From Pseudomonadota bacterium (lineage in GTDB: Bacteria > Myxococcota_A > Polyangia > GCA-2747355), in NCBI GenBank assembly GCA_016702545.1, contig JADJDT010000006.1, positions 186,001 through 250,000 of the forward strand: DNA of 64,000 nt, in the 5' to 3' direction. Of the stretch, positions 10,752 to 18,281 are shown piece by piece (the first letter of the stretch is position 1; every line of letters begins with the position of its first letter). A model generated the notes under the pieces. The model was not told the DNA's origin and ran no database searches. It saw only the letters and a program-made list of their open reading frames with translations. A program made the position numbers and the translations under genes.

Positions 10752-11062
10752 GGGTCTTCTCTCCGGTAGGTGGGTCGGGTTGGCGCGAGTCTCTCGCGCG
10801 CGGGTGCTGTCGCTCCTGGCGACCAGCGGCGAACTCTGGAACTCAAACAGTGCCGGCTGGAACTCTAACAACGCTAAGTGCGGGGTGATGATGCCGGGTG
10901 ATGATGCCGGGTGATTAGGCCGGGTGATTAGGCCGGGTGATTAGGCCGGGTGATTAGCAATGCGGATGATCTGCCGGGCAGGGTGGCGTCGTGTCGGATG
11001 GTCGTTGGATATGCTGCGTCAGGTGCGGCTGTCAAGCTCAAACGCAGCGCGAACGGGTTGAT
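10752..11062. other. Intergenic region upstream of rho
   Basis: The 311-bp gap between rho (starting at 10751) and the 3' end of acyP (both minus strand) must hold the rho promoter or leader. Its main feature is a 13-bp tandem repeat array at 10881-10957. I see no gene and no clear promoter. Confidence 0.5.
10881..10957. repeat. 13-bp tandem repeat array in the rho leader
   Basis: Five copies of GCCGGGTGATTAG or its variant GCCGGGTGATGAT run head to tail at 10893-10957, preceded by a 12-bp degenerate copy at 10881-10892. The last four copies are identical. The array lies 130-210 bases before the rho start codon, where rho genes often carry autoregulatory leaders, so it could matter for expression. 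Confidence 0.9.
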
Positions 11063-11335
11063 TCAATGCCGGACCTCGAAGCCCGCGTCCTCGCCGGTGG
11101 CGGCCGCCCACTGCGCCTCGACGGCCTCGACCTGGGCGGCGGGCGGTCCGTGGCGGCACCAGGCGAGCAACAGGCCGAGCGCTTGTTCTGGCCCCTCGGC
11201 GAGCAGCTCGACGGCACCGTCAGCGCAGTTGCGCACCCAGCCCCTGAGGCCCAGTCGCCGAGCCTCGTTGCGCGTGCTGGCGCGGAAGTAGACGCCCTGT
11301 ACGCGGCCGACGATACGTGCGCGGAGCTGTTTCAT
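11063..11335 (-). CDS. acyP: Acylphosphatase
   Basis: Small enzyme of 90 residues that hydrolyses acyl phosphates. It contains the family signature GRVQGVYFRAST with the catalytic Arg18 and GWVRNCADG with the catalytic Asn36. Length and spacing are normal. The start is the ATG at 11335; a longer reading of the frame runs antisense to the PilZ gene and is not credible. It is divergent from the PilZ gene and upstream of rho on the same strand, 310 bp away. Confidence 0.93.
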   Translation of the reverse strand: MKQLRARIVGRVQGVYFRASTRNEARRLGLRGWVRNCADGAVELLAEGPEQALGLLLAWCRHGPPAAQVEAVEAQWAAATGEDAGFEVRH

Positions 11336-11424
11336 GGGCGAGACCTCGTTGCGACCGCTGCTGCCGCGCCGGCGCCGTCGCCGGCCGCGGGGACACGCGC
11401 CTTGAATCGGCTTGGACGGGTTTT

Positions 11425-11452
11425 TTGCCCGCGATCGGTCGCTGACTACAAT
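11425..11452 (+). promoter_or_regulatory. Sigma-70-like promoter of the PilZ gene
   Basis: TTGCCC at 11425-11430 and TACAAT at 11447-11452 are 16 bases apart. The -10 is five of six to consensus. Transcription would begin near 11459, about 24 bases before the PilZ start codon at 11483. Confidence 0.45.
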
Positions 11453-11482
11453 GCCCTGCACCCCAGCGGAGGTCAGCATCCC

Positions 11483-11827
11483 ATGATCGATACCCAAATG
11501 ACGGAGACCGAGCGTCGCAGCAGCACCCGGACGCCCTCTCAGGTGCCGGTGCGGATCCATGTGCACGGCCCGGATTATACCGATTCGTTCGTGCTCCATG
11601 CGGCCGACGTCAGCGATGGCGGCGTGTTCCTGCGCAGCGACTGGCTCTTCGACCAGGGGGAGCGGCTCGACCTCGAGTTCCAGGCCGAGGGCGGCCAGCG
11701 CCAGCGCCGCAGCGGCCGCGTGGTGCGCGTCGTGGCGAGCGCCCAGCCGCGAAGCTCGGGGATGGCGGTGGGGCTGGCGGATCAGCTCGGCGCCCCGGTC
11801 GGCGATGGCGACTGCCGCGCCGCCTGA
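11483..11827 (+). CDS. PilZ domain protein (c-di-GMP receptor type)
   Basis: Single-domain PilZ protein of 114 residues. The c-di-GMP binding signature is present: Arg12-x-x-x-Arg16 (RRSSTR) near the N-terminus, then ADVSDGGVFL matching Asp-x-Ser-x-x-Gly about 30 residues later. Stand-alone PilZ proteins of this size in Myxococcota act as c-di-GMP adaptors in motility or envelope control, but the target cannot be read from the sequence. ATG at 11483 is preceded by GGAGG at a suitable distance and by a plausible promoter. A histidine kinase gene follows 67 bp downstream on the same strand and may be co-transcribed. Confidence 0.88.
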   Translation: MIDTQMTETERRSSTRTPSQVPVRIHVHGPDYTDSFVLHAADVSDGGVFLRSDWLFDQGERLDLEFQAEGGQRQRRSGRVVRVVASAQPRSSGMAVGLADQLGAPVGDGDCRAA

Positions 11828-11894
11828 GCGCCGCCGCGCGAGGCCCGACGCGCACCGCGGCCGCCGGGCGGGCCTTCTCTGATACACTCCGCGC

Positions 11895-13100
11895 GTGATC
11901 CTGCCAGCGCTTGCGCGCGAGTCCACCACCGTCGGTCACCTCCAGGAGCGCTTCGAGCTGCGCGCGCGGGCGCTCGTCTACGCGCGCCTGGCGCAGATGG
12001 CCGTGCTGCTGCTGGTGCTCGCGGTGCCGGCCTGGCGCCGCGCGCTGCATATTCCCGTGCCGCACGCCGTCTATGGCTATCTGGCGCTGCTCGCGATGCA
12101 CGCGCTGAGCTATCTCTGGGTCGGTCGGCGGGGCGCGCGACCGGTGCTCTTCGCCTCGCTCTGTCTCGATCTGCTCGCCCTGGTGTGGGTCGCGATCGCC
12201 AGCGGTGGGCTGAAGAGCCCGGTGATGGCGACCCAGGTCGTGCTGACGATGCTCTTTGCGCTGCTCTTCCCCTCGCCGCTGGCGATCGTACCGCCGCTGC
12301 TGATGCTGCCGATCGTCGCCTGGTCCGATCAGGTGCTCGGCCTGCAGCGGCTGCCCGTCGACGTGCTGCTGCTGCTGTGGTACGCGGCGCTGAACATCAC
12401 GGTGGTCTACGTGGTCGTCTACCTCGAGGGTCGCGAGCGGGTCGCGCTCAGTGAGGTGCTGCGCCTGCAGCGCGAGCGCCGCCAGCGCGAGCTGGCGCAC
12501 CAGCGCACCGGGATCGCGCGCGAGATCCACGACGGGGTCGGCGCTGCGCTCTCGGGCATCGTGCTGCAGGCGGAGTATCTCGAGGGGCGGACCGAGCCCG
12601 GTGCGGTGCACCAGGAGCTGAGCCAGCTGCGCGAGGCAGCGGTGGAGGGGATGGAGGAGCTGCGGCGCGCGGTCTCGCTGCTGCGGCGTGAGTTCGAGCT
12701 GACCACCTCCGTACCGGCCTACGCGGCGACCTTCGCCAGCCGCCACCACCTGCCGGTGGAGACGGAGGTGCGCGGCGTCGAGCCTGCGCTCGAGGCCGAG
12801 ACCGAGCTGGCGCTGTTTCGCATCGTGCAGGAGGCGCTGGCCAACGTGGCGCGCCACGCCGGCGCCCGTGGCGTGCACGTGCTGCTCGATTTCGGCGGGG
12901 ACCTCTTGCGCCTGGTGGTGCGGGACGATGGCTGCGGGTTTCGCGCGGCCGAGGCCCCGTCGGCTGGGCACTATGGACTGCGCAACATGCACGAGCGGGC
13001 CCGGCGCATCGGGGGCGAGCTGAGCGTGGCCAGCAGCCCGGGCGGGGGCACCACCGTCGAGCTGCGGCTGCCGCGCCACCGCACTGGCCTGGTGGAATGA
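11895..13100 (+). CDS. NarL-type sensor histidine kinase, orphan
   Basis: Membrane histidine kinase of 401 residues. Five or six hydrophobic segments fill residues 30-185, without an obvious periplasmic sensor loop. A HisKA_3 dimerisation domain follows with phosphoacceptor His in IAREIHDGVGAAL, then a HATPase with N-box EALANVARHA and G-box segments (VVRDDGCGF, GHYGLRNMHERA). This is the NarX/DegS class that normally pairs with a LuxR-family response regulator. None is next to it, so its partner lies elsewhere. It starts with GTG at 11895. The neighbouring PilZ gene on the same strand may be in the same transcript. Confidence 0.9.
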   Translation: MILPALARESTTVGHLQERFELRARALVYARLAQMAVLLLVLAVPAWRRALHIPVPHAVYGYLALLAMHALSYLWVGRRGARPVLFASLCLDLLALVWVAIASGGLKSPVMATQVVLTMLFALLFPSPLAIVPPLLMLPIVAWSDQVLGLQRLPVDVLLLLWYAALNITVVYVVVYLEGRERVALSEVLRLQRERRQRELAHQRTGIAREIHDGVGAALSGIVLQAEYLEGRTEPGAVHQELSQLREAAVEGMEELRRAVSLLRREFELTTSVPAYAATFASRHHLPVETEVRGVEPALEAETELALFRIVQEALANVARHAGARGVHVLLDFGGDLLRLVVRDDGCGFRAAEAPSAGHYGLRNMHERARRIGGELSVASSPGGGTTVELRLPRHRTGLVE

Positions 13101-13171
13101 GGCGCGTGGGAATGGGTTGAGGCTGCCGCGGCGCGGGCGCCGTGGGCGGTGATGGAGAAGCGGGGGCGACG

Positions 13172-14842
13172 ATGGACGAGAGGCAATGGGCGGAGCGGCT
13201 GGTGCGCTACCAGTACCTTGAGGCGCTCGTGGCGGACCGCCGCGTGCTGGAGCTCGGCTGTGGGTTGGGGCGGGGGACGGCCTTCCTGGCCCGCTCGGCG
13301 GCGCAGGTGGTGGGCATCGATCTGGCGACACCGCCGTTGGAGGAGGCCTGGGGCGGCTACGCGCGGGAGAATCTCTCGTTCGTCAGCAGCGACGGTCTGC
13401 CGGCGCAGCCGCCCGAGCGCAGCTTCGATCTGGTGATCGTGCCGGAGCTCCAGCGCTGGATCGCCCGCGGGTCGTTGCTGGCCGAGCTGCAGCGGGTGCT
13501 TCGTCCGGGCGGGATCGGGGTCTTCATCGTGCCCAGCGCCGATGCGGGCACCGCGCCCGGCTTGAACTACAGCGACCTCGTCGACTTCCTCGAGCAGGCC
13601 TTCGAGCAGGTGCGCGTGCTGGGGGAGATCCCCTTCCTCGGGCGCACGATGGCCGACTTCGCCCCGGCGGGCGAGCCGGAGGCCGCGCTCGACTGCTCGC
13701 TGATCGACGAGGACGAGCCGCCGTCACACTACCTCGCGCTGTGCAGTGACCACGCGCTGCCGGCGCTGCCCTACACCGTGCTGCAGCTGCCGCTGGGCAG
13801 CTGGGACGACGAGCCCGTCTGGTTGCGTGAGCAGCTCACCCGGGTGCGCCAGGAGCGCGATCGGGCGCTGCAGCGTGCCGATGCCCGCCAGCGCGAGCTG
13901 CAGGAGCTGCAGGCGCGCTTGTCGGCCGGCGCGCTGCAGCAGTCCGAGCTGCAGCGCGTGCACGAAGAGCGCGACGATCTGCGTCAGCAACTCGAGCAGC
14001 TGCGGCGGCTGCAGCTCGACGCGGGAGCCCGTCGTGAACGCGGTGGCGCCCCATCCACGGCGCCCGCGCGCGACCTGGGCGTGGCGCGGGCGGAGCCCGT
14101 CGCGAGCGGACTCGCAACCTCGCGCGAGCTCGACCGCGAGCGGCGGCGTGCGGCTGAGGAGCGCGCGCAACGCGAGCAGCTGCAGGCGCGGATGGTCGAG
14201 CTGCGCGGCCAGCTCGAGCAGCAGCGGCAGCGCGCCGAGGCGGTCGATCAGGCTCGGTCGGGCGCGATCGCCGAGCTGGAGCCGCTCCGCCGTCGCGCCG
14301 AGCGCGCCGAGCAGCGCTGCGATGCGCTGGTCGGTCACGTCGAGCAGGGCGCGGCCGAGTCGACACGGCTGCAGCGGCGCGTGGCCGAGCTGCAGGCCCT
14401 GCGGCAAAACGATCAATGGCGCGTCGACGAGTTGCAGGGGCGGGTGGCCGAGGCCGAGGCGCGGCTGCTGGCCGGGGCCTCCGTCCCGGCCGCGTCGGCG
14501 GTGGGGCTCGCGGCGGTAGGTGGGGTCGCGGGCACGCCGGCGGAGCCGCGGGCTGGGGAGCCGCTGGCCAGCGAGAGCCCGCAGCTCCAGACGCTGCTCC
14601 AAGGCGCCGCGCTGCACCAGCAGGAGGCCGCGGCCTGGCGCAGCCAGCGCACCGAGCTGGAGGCGACGAACAGCCGTTTGCGCGAAGAGCAGGGCGCCCT
14701 CGCCCAGCGGCTCGATCGGTGTCAGGGGCAGCACAAGGCGGCCGAGGAGCGAGCGGAGCGCTATCGCCACGAGCTGGGTGAGGTCGCGCGGCGCCTGGCG
14801 CGGGCCGAGGGCGAGCTGAAGCGCCTCGGCGCCCCACCGTAG
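13172..14842 (+). CDS. SAM-dependent methyltransferase fused to a long coiled coil
   Basis: Protein of 556 residues. Residues 10-170 form a class I methyltransferase with motif I VLELGCGLGRGTAFLA, the acidic residue at the end of strand 2 (VVGIDLA) and a post-motif (LRPGGIGVFIVPSADAG). Residues about 215-550 are almost entirely Gln/Glu/Arg/Leu-rich heptads with a Gly/Ala break near 440-470, i.e. two long coiled coils. Methyltransferases with such tails in Myxococcota are poorly studied; the coil may form an oligomer or scaffold. The substrate is unknown. ATG at 13172 follows a purine-rich stretch; an upstream in-frame ATG lacks a site. Confidence 0.8.
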   Translation: MDERQWAERLVRYQYLEALVADRRVLELGCGLGRGTAFLARSAAQVVGIDLATPPLEEAWGGYARENLSFVSSDGLPAQPPERSFDLVIVPELQRWIARGSLLAELQRVLRPGGIGVFIVPSADAGTAPGLNYSDLVDFLEQAFEQVRVLGEIPFLGRTMADFAPAGEPEAALDCSLIDEDEPPSHYLALCSDHALPALPYTVLQLPLGSWDDEPVWLREQLTRVRQERDRALQRADARQRELQELQARLSAGALQQSELQRVHEERDDLRQQLEQLRRLQLDAGARRERGGAPSTAPARDLGVARAEPVASGLATSRELDRERRRAAEERAQREQLQARMVELRGQLEQQRQRAEAVDQARSGAIAELEPLRRRAERAEQRCDALVGHVEQGAAESTRLQRRVAELQALRQNDQWRVDELQGRVAEAEARLLAGASVPAASAVGLAAVGGVAGTPAEPRAGEPLASESPQLQTLLQGAALHQQEAAAWRSQRTELEATNSRLREEQGALAQRLDRCQGQHKAAEERAERYRHELGEVARRLARAEGELKRLGAPP

Positions 14843-14921
14843 ACCGCGCCCTCGGGTGCTGTGAGCACGCACCGCGGCGGCAACGCAGCGGTTGGGCCGC
14901 GCGGCAGATTTTTGGACACCT

Positions 14922-14952
14922 CTTCAGCTGAGCGGTTCTTCAGCTGAGCGGT
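14922..14952. repeat. 16-bp tandem duplication spanning the dapB stop codon
   Basis: CTTCAGCTGAGCGGT(T) occurs twice in a row at 14922-14937 and 14938-14952. On the minus strand the dapB stop codon TGA (14942-14940) lies inside the proximal copy and recurs in the distal one. Confidence 0.9.
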
Positions 14953-15764
14953 GCGGTCAGGCCGAGCACATCCTGCATGTCATAGAGCCCCGCCGCGCGA
15001 CCGGCGACCCAGCGGGCGGCGCGCAGGGCGCCCTGGGCGAAGGTTTGGCGGCTCGAGGCGCGATGGGTCAGCTCGATGCGTTCGCCGTCGGCGCAGTAGA
15101 GCACCGTGTGGTCGCCGACGATGTCGCCGCCGCGCACGGCGTGAATCCCGATCTCGCGCGGCGCGCGGCTGGAGAGCCCGTGACGCCCATAGCAGGCCCG
15201 CTCGTCGAGCGAGCCCTGGGTCGCGGTCGCCGCGGCCAGCACCTCGGCCAGCCGCGCGGCCGTGCCCGAAGGGGCGTCCTTCTTGTGGCGATGGTGCGCC
15301 TCGACGATCTCGAGGTCGAAATCCGGGCCTAGCAGGCGCGCGGCCTCGGCGGCGAGCCGCAGCAGCACGTTGACCCCGACGCTCATGTTCGGCGCGTGGA
15401 CGATGGCCGTGCGGGTCGCCGCGTGCTGTAACGCCTGGCGCTGGGTCGCATCGAGGCCGGTGGTGCCGATCACCAGCGCCAGCCGGGCCCCGTGCTGCGC
15501 GGCGGCCTCAGCCGTCCGCAGGCTGGAGGCGGGGGCGCTGAAGTCGATGGCGACGCTGCAGCGCCCGAGCGCCGCGTGCAGGTCCTCCACGATCGGCACG
15601 CCGAGCGGGGGCAGGCCCGCGACGACGCCAGCGTCTTGTCCCAAGCTCGCCGCCCCGGCCGTCTCCACCGCGGCGACGACGCGCAGGTCCTCGACGCGGG
15701 CCAGCGCCTGGATCAGGGCCTGCCCCATCCGTCCGCCGCAACCGATGATGGCGAGGTCGGTCAT
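14940..15764 (-). CDS. dapB: 4-hydroxy-tetrahydrodipicolinate reductase
   Basis: Second enzyme of the lysine/diaminopimelate branch: reduces 4-hydroxy-tetrahydrodipicolinate with NAD(P)H. The 274-residue protein has the N-terminal Rossmann motif IIGCGGRMGQAL, the DFSAP strand, and the catalytic signature EIVEAHHRHKKDAPSGTA with catalytic His and Lys. Length is normal. Its ATG overlaps the last codon of dapA by four bases (ATGA), so the two are translationally coupled. The product feeds peptidoglycan precursor synthesis, which fits the cell-wall genes elsewhere in the window. Confidence 0.97.
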   Translation of the reverse strand: MTDLAIIGCGGRMGQALIQALARVEDLRVVAAVETAGAASLGQDAGVVAGLPPLGVPIVEDLHAALGRCSVAIDFSAPASSLRTAEAAAQHGARLALVIGTTGLDATQRQALQHAATRTAIVHAPNMSVGVNVLLRLAAEAARLLGPDFDLEIVEAHHRHKKDAPSGTAARLAEVLAAATATQGSLDERACYGRHGLSSRAPREIGIHAVRGGDIVGDHTVLYCADGERIELTHRASSRQTFAQGALRAARWVAGRAAGLYDMQDVLGLTAPLS

Positions 15765-16645
15765 GGGGCGATCCCGAGCCGCTTGAGCTCGGCCACGAGC
15801 TGCTCGAGCTTGGCGCCGGCCAGCGGCTGCAGCGGTAGGCGAAGGTCGTTGTCACCGAAGCCGAGCTGAGCCACGGCGGCCTTGACCGGGATCGGGTTGC
15901 TCTCGCAGAACATCAGGTCCATCAGCCGCAGCAGCCGGTAGTGAATGGCGCGGGCCTCGGTCAGCTTCGACTCGCTGGTCAGGCGCACGAGCTGCGCCAT
16001 CAGCTTGGGCGCGACGTTGGAGACGACCGAGATCACGCCCTGGCCACCGACCGCGGTCAGCGCCAGCGCCATCGCGTCGTCGCCCGACAGCACGCTGAAG
16101 TCCTTGCGCACGCGCTGGCAGGCGGCGATCACCTGTTGGCCACGCGTAATCGATCCGCTGGCCTCCTTGACCGCGACGATGCGCTCGTGCTGCGCGAGCT
16201 CGGCGATGGTCTCCGGCAGCAGGTCGCAGCCCGTGCGCCCCGGCACGTTGTAGAGCACGATCGGTAGCCCAGTGGCCTCACTGATCGCGCGAAAATGCGC
16301 CAGCAGTCCCGCCTGCGTCGGCTTGTTGTAGTAGGGCGTGACCTGCAGCAGGCCGTCGGCCCCGCACTCGGCAGCCATCCGGCTCCGCGCCAGCGCGTGC
16401 GCCGTCGCATTGGCACCGGCCCCCGCGATCACCGGCACGCGGCGCCGGGTCTGCTCGACCACCGTGCGGATCACCAGCGCCTGCTCGCTGTCCTCCAGCG
16501 TCGGCGTCTCACCGGTCGTACCGCAGGGGACCAGGCCGTCGATGCCCTCGGTGATCTGTAGCTCGACCAAGGCGCGCAGCGCGTCGAGATCGACCTTTCC
16601 ACCGCGCATCGGCGTGGCCAGGGCGGTAATGGCTCCTTTGAACAT
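15761..16645 (-). CDS. dapA: 4-hydroxy-tetrahydrodipicolinate synthase
   Basis: Condenses pyruvate and aspartate semialdehyde at the start of the diaminopimelate branch. The 294-residue TIM-barrel shows GTTGETPTL (pyruvate binding), the Tyr in PYYNKPTQ, LYNVPGRTG, and the Schiff-base Lys in IVAVKEASG. ATG at 16645 is preferred over the adjacent GTG at 16648 because AAAGGAG lies six bases upstream. The start shares one base (TGATG) with the stop of the preceding interrupted TPR gene, so these genes form one operon with dapB. Confidence 0.97.
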   Translation of the reverse strand: MFKGAITALATPMRGGKVDLDALRALVELQITEGIDGLVPCGTTGETPTLEDSEQALVIRTVVEQTRRRVPVIAGAGANATAHALARSRMAAECGADGLLQVTPYYNKPTQAGLLAHFRAISEATGLPIVLYNVPGRTGCDLLPETIAELAQHERIVAVKEASGSITRGQQVIAACQRVRKDFSVLSGDDAMALALTAVGGQGVISVVSNVAPKLMAQLVRLTSESKLTEARAIHYRLLRLMDLMFCESNPIPVKAAVAQLGFGDNDLRLPLQPLAGAKLEQLVAELKRLGIAP

Positions 16646-17190
16646 CACGACTCCTTTGCGTGCGACCCCGGCGACGGGGACGACTGATGGCCGACCGCGA
16701 CGGGCGGACCATGGGCGATGGCGGCGAAGCGTTCGTCCTCGGCCAGCATGCCGACGGCAGCGCTGGCTACCAGCGCGCCCGACGGCGGGGCCAGCACCAG
16801 GCTGCCCGAGAGCTGATCGAGCGGTCGGTCACGGATCGAGAGTCCGGGGTCGAAGGGGAAGCCGACCAGTCGAGCGACCAGCCGGCCCTCCGCGCCGATG
16901 ACCAGCCGCGCGCGCTCGACGCTCCGCGCGGTGATGGTCCACTGCAGGCTCAGACCGTCGGCGACGGGCTCCAGCAACAGCGCCTCGTCGCCGCCCGCGG
17001 CCTGCGTCAGCAGCTCGGCCAACTCGACCTTGACCTACTCGAGCCCGATCAGGGCCTGGGCGTCGTCGGGTCGCTAGTGCAGCAGCTGCTCGTAGATCGA
17101 GCGCGCCTGCAGCAGGCGCCCCTGGCCGCGATAGATCCGCGCCAAGGTGGCGGTGGCGAAGGGTTGCGCGTCGGCGACGATCGATGACAA
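16645..17190 (-). pseudogene. TPR-type gene interrupted by two in-frame amber codons
   Basis: A single reading frame runs from a TTG start at 17190 (GGGGGAAGAG five bases upstream) to a TGA that overlaps the dapA start, but it holds TAG at 17076-17074 and again at 17037-17035, 13 codons apart. The text reads LARIYRGQGRLLQARSIYEQ LLH, stop, RPDDAQALIGLE, stop, VKVELAELLTQ. The two flanks plus the middle peptide make one normal tetratricopeptide helix pair. Both stops could arise from CAG (Gln) by one transition. The C-terminal half (LSLQWTITARSVERARLVIG...) is a beta-rich segment of unknown type. Either the gene decayed recently or the ambers are read through. TAG ends other genes in this window, so general reassignment is unlikely. 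Confidence 0.65.
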
Positions 17191-17239
17191 GCGGCTCTTC
17201 CCCCCGCGCGCGCGTGGCGCCAGCGAAGGGCCTTTGATA

Positions 17240-18193
17240 CTACCCCGGCGGCGGCTCTGTCGAGCGTGCCAAGCGCCGGCGCGCCTCGTCGATGTCCCGG
17301 TGAATCGTGGCCACGAGGGCCTCGGCCCCCGGGAAGCGCTGTTCATCGCGCAGGCGCTCGACGAAGCCGAGCTCGAGCGGCTGCCCGAGCAGCACACCCT
17401 TGAAGTCGAGCAGGTGAGCCTCGACGATCGCCGTACCGCCCCGCGCGAAGGTCGGCGCCTGGCCGATATTGACCACCGCCCCGCGCTGGACCTGATCGGG
17501 GAGGATCGCGATCGCCGCGTAGACCCCGGGCGCCGGCAGCAGCTCGTTGTCGGGGCGCAGGTTGGCGGTGGGCACGCCGATGGTCGTACCGCGGCCGGCG
17601 CCGCGCTCGATCGTGCCGGTGAGGGCGTAGGGCCGGCCCAGCAGCCTCGCGGCGGCGGGCAGCGCACCTTGCATCACGAGCTCGCGCACGCGGGTGCTGG
17701 AGATCACGGCCCCGTCGCTGCGCTCCGGCTCGACGCCGTGCGTGAGGAAGCCCAGCTCATCGCCCAGCGCGCGCAGCGTTGGCACGGTGCCGGCGCGGCG
17801 CTGGCCGAAGACGAAGTCCGCGCCGACGACGACGTGGCGCGCCCGCAGGGCCGCCACCAACAGGCGCTCGGCGAAGGCACGCGGCGTCAGCGCGGCGAAG
17901 GTCGCGTCGAAGGGCTCGATCACCGTCGCGTCGACGCCGTGCCGGGAAAGCAGCGCCAGTTGCTGGGCGCGCGTGGTGAGCAGCGGCGGGGCCAGCGCGG
18001 CGGCGAAGAAGCGCGTCGGGTGCGGGTCGAAGGTGAGCGCGAGCACTCGCCCGCCCTCGAGCTCCGCAAGTGAGCGTGCGTGAGACAACAGCGCCTGATG
18101 GCCGCGATGCACTCCGTCGAAGTTGCCGATCACGACGGTCGTGGGCGGGTCGCCGGCGCTGCTCAGGTCGGCGCTCGAAGCGTAGACGCGCAT
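17240..18193 (-). CDS. ribF: Bifunctional riboflavin kinase/FAD synthetase
   Basis: Makes FMN from riboflavin and FAD from FMN. The N-terminal nucleotidyltransferase half has VVIGNFDGVHRGHQAL, FDPHPTRFF, and DFVFGQRRAGT; ISSTRVRELV closes that half. The C-terminal flavokinase half has the RGAGRGTTIGVPTANL phosphate-binding segment and GVYAAIAI. The 317-residue length is usual. I place the start at ATG 18193 (MRVYASS), which matches family starts; a GTG 45 bases further upstream has no ribosome binding site. It lies between the thioredoxin-fold lipoprotein and the interrupted TPR gene, all on the minus strand. Confidence 0.94.
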   Translation of the reverse strand: MRVYASSADLSSAGDPPTTVVIGNFDGVHRGHQALLSHARSLAELEGGRVLALTFDPHPTRFFAAALAPPLLTTRAQQLALLSRHGVDATVIEPFDATFAALTPRAFAERLLVAALRARHVVVGADFVFGQRRAGTVPTLRALGDELGFLTHGVEPERSDGAVISSTRVRELVMQGALPAAARLLGRPYALTGTIERGAGRGTTIGVPTANLRPDNELLPAPGVYAAIAILPDQVQRGAVVNIGQAPTFARGGTAIVEAHLLDFKGVLLGQPLELGFVERLRDEQRFPGAEALVATIHRDIDEARRRLARSTEPPPG

Positions 18194-18281
18194 CGGGGTG
18201 CGGGAGCGGCGGCGGGCAGCGAGCAAGGGCTCAGCCACGCCGAGGGTGGAACGCGCGGGGGTGCGGCCCCCGCGCGAGCGG

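Noticed and set aside
11828..11894. GATACACT before the histidine kinase as a separate promoter
   Set aside because: No -35 at a suitable distance; co-transcription with the PilZ gene is equally likely.
16645..17190. General reassignment of TAG to an amino acid
   Set aside because: rpmE, the secreted protein at 2037 and the DUF4911-like gene end at TAG with normal C-termini, so TAG is an ordinary stop.
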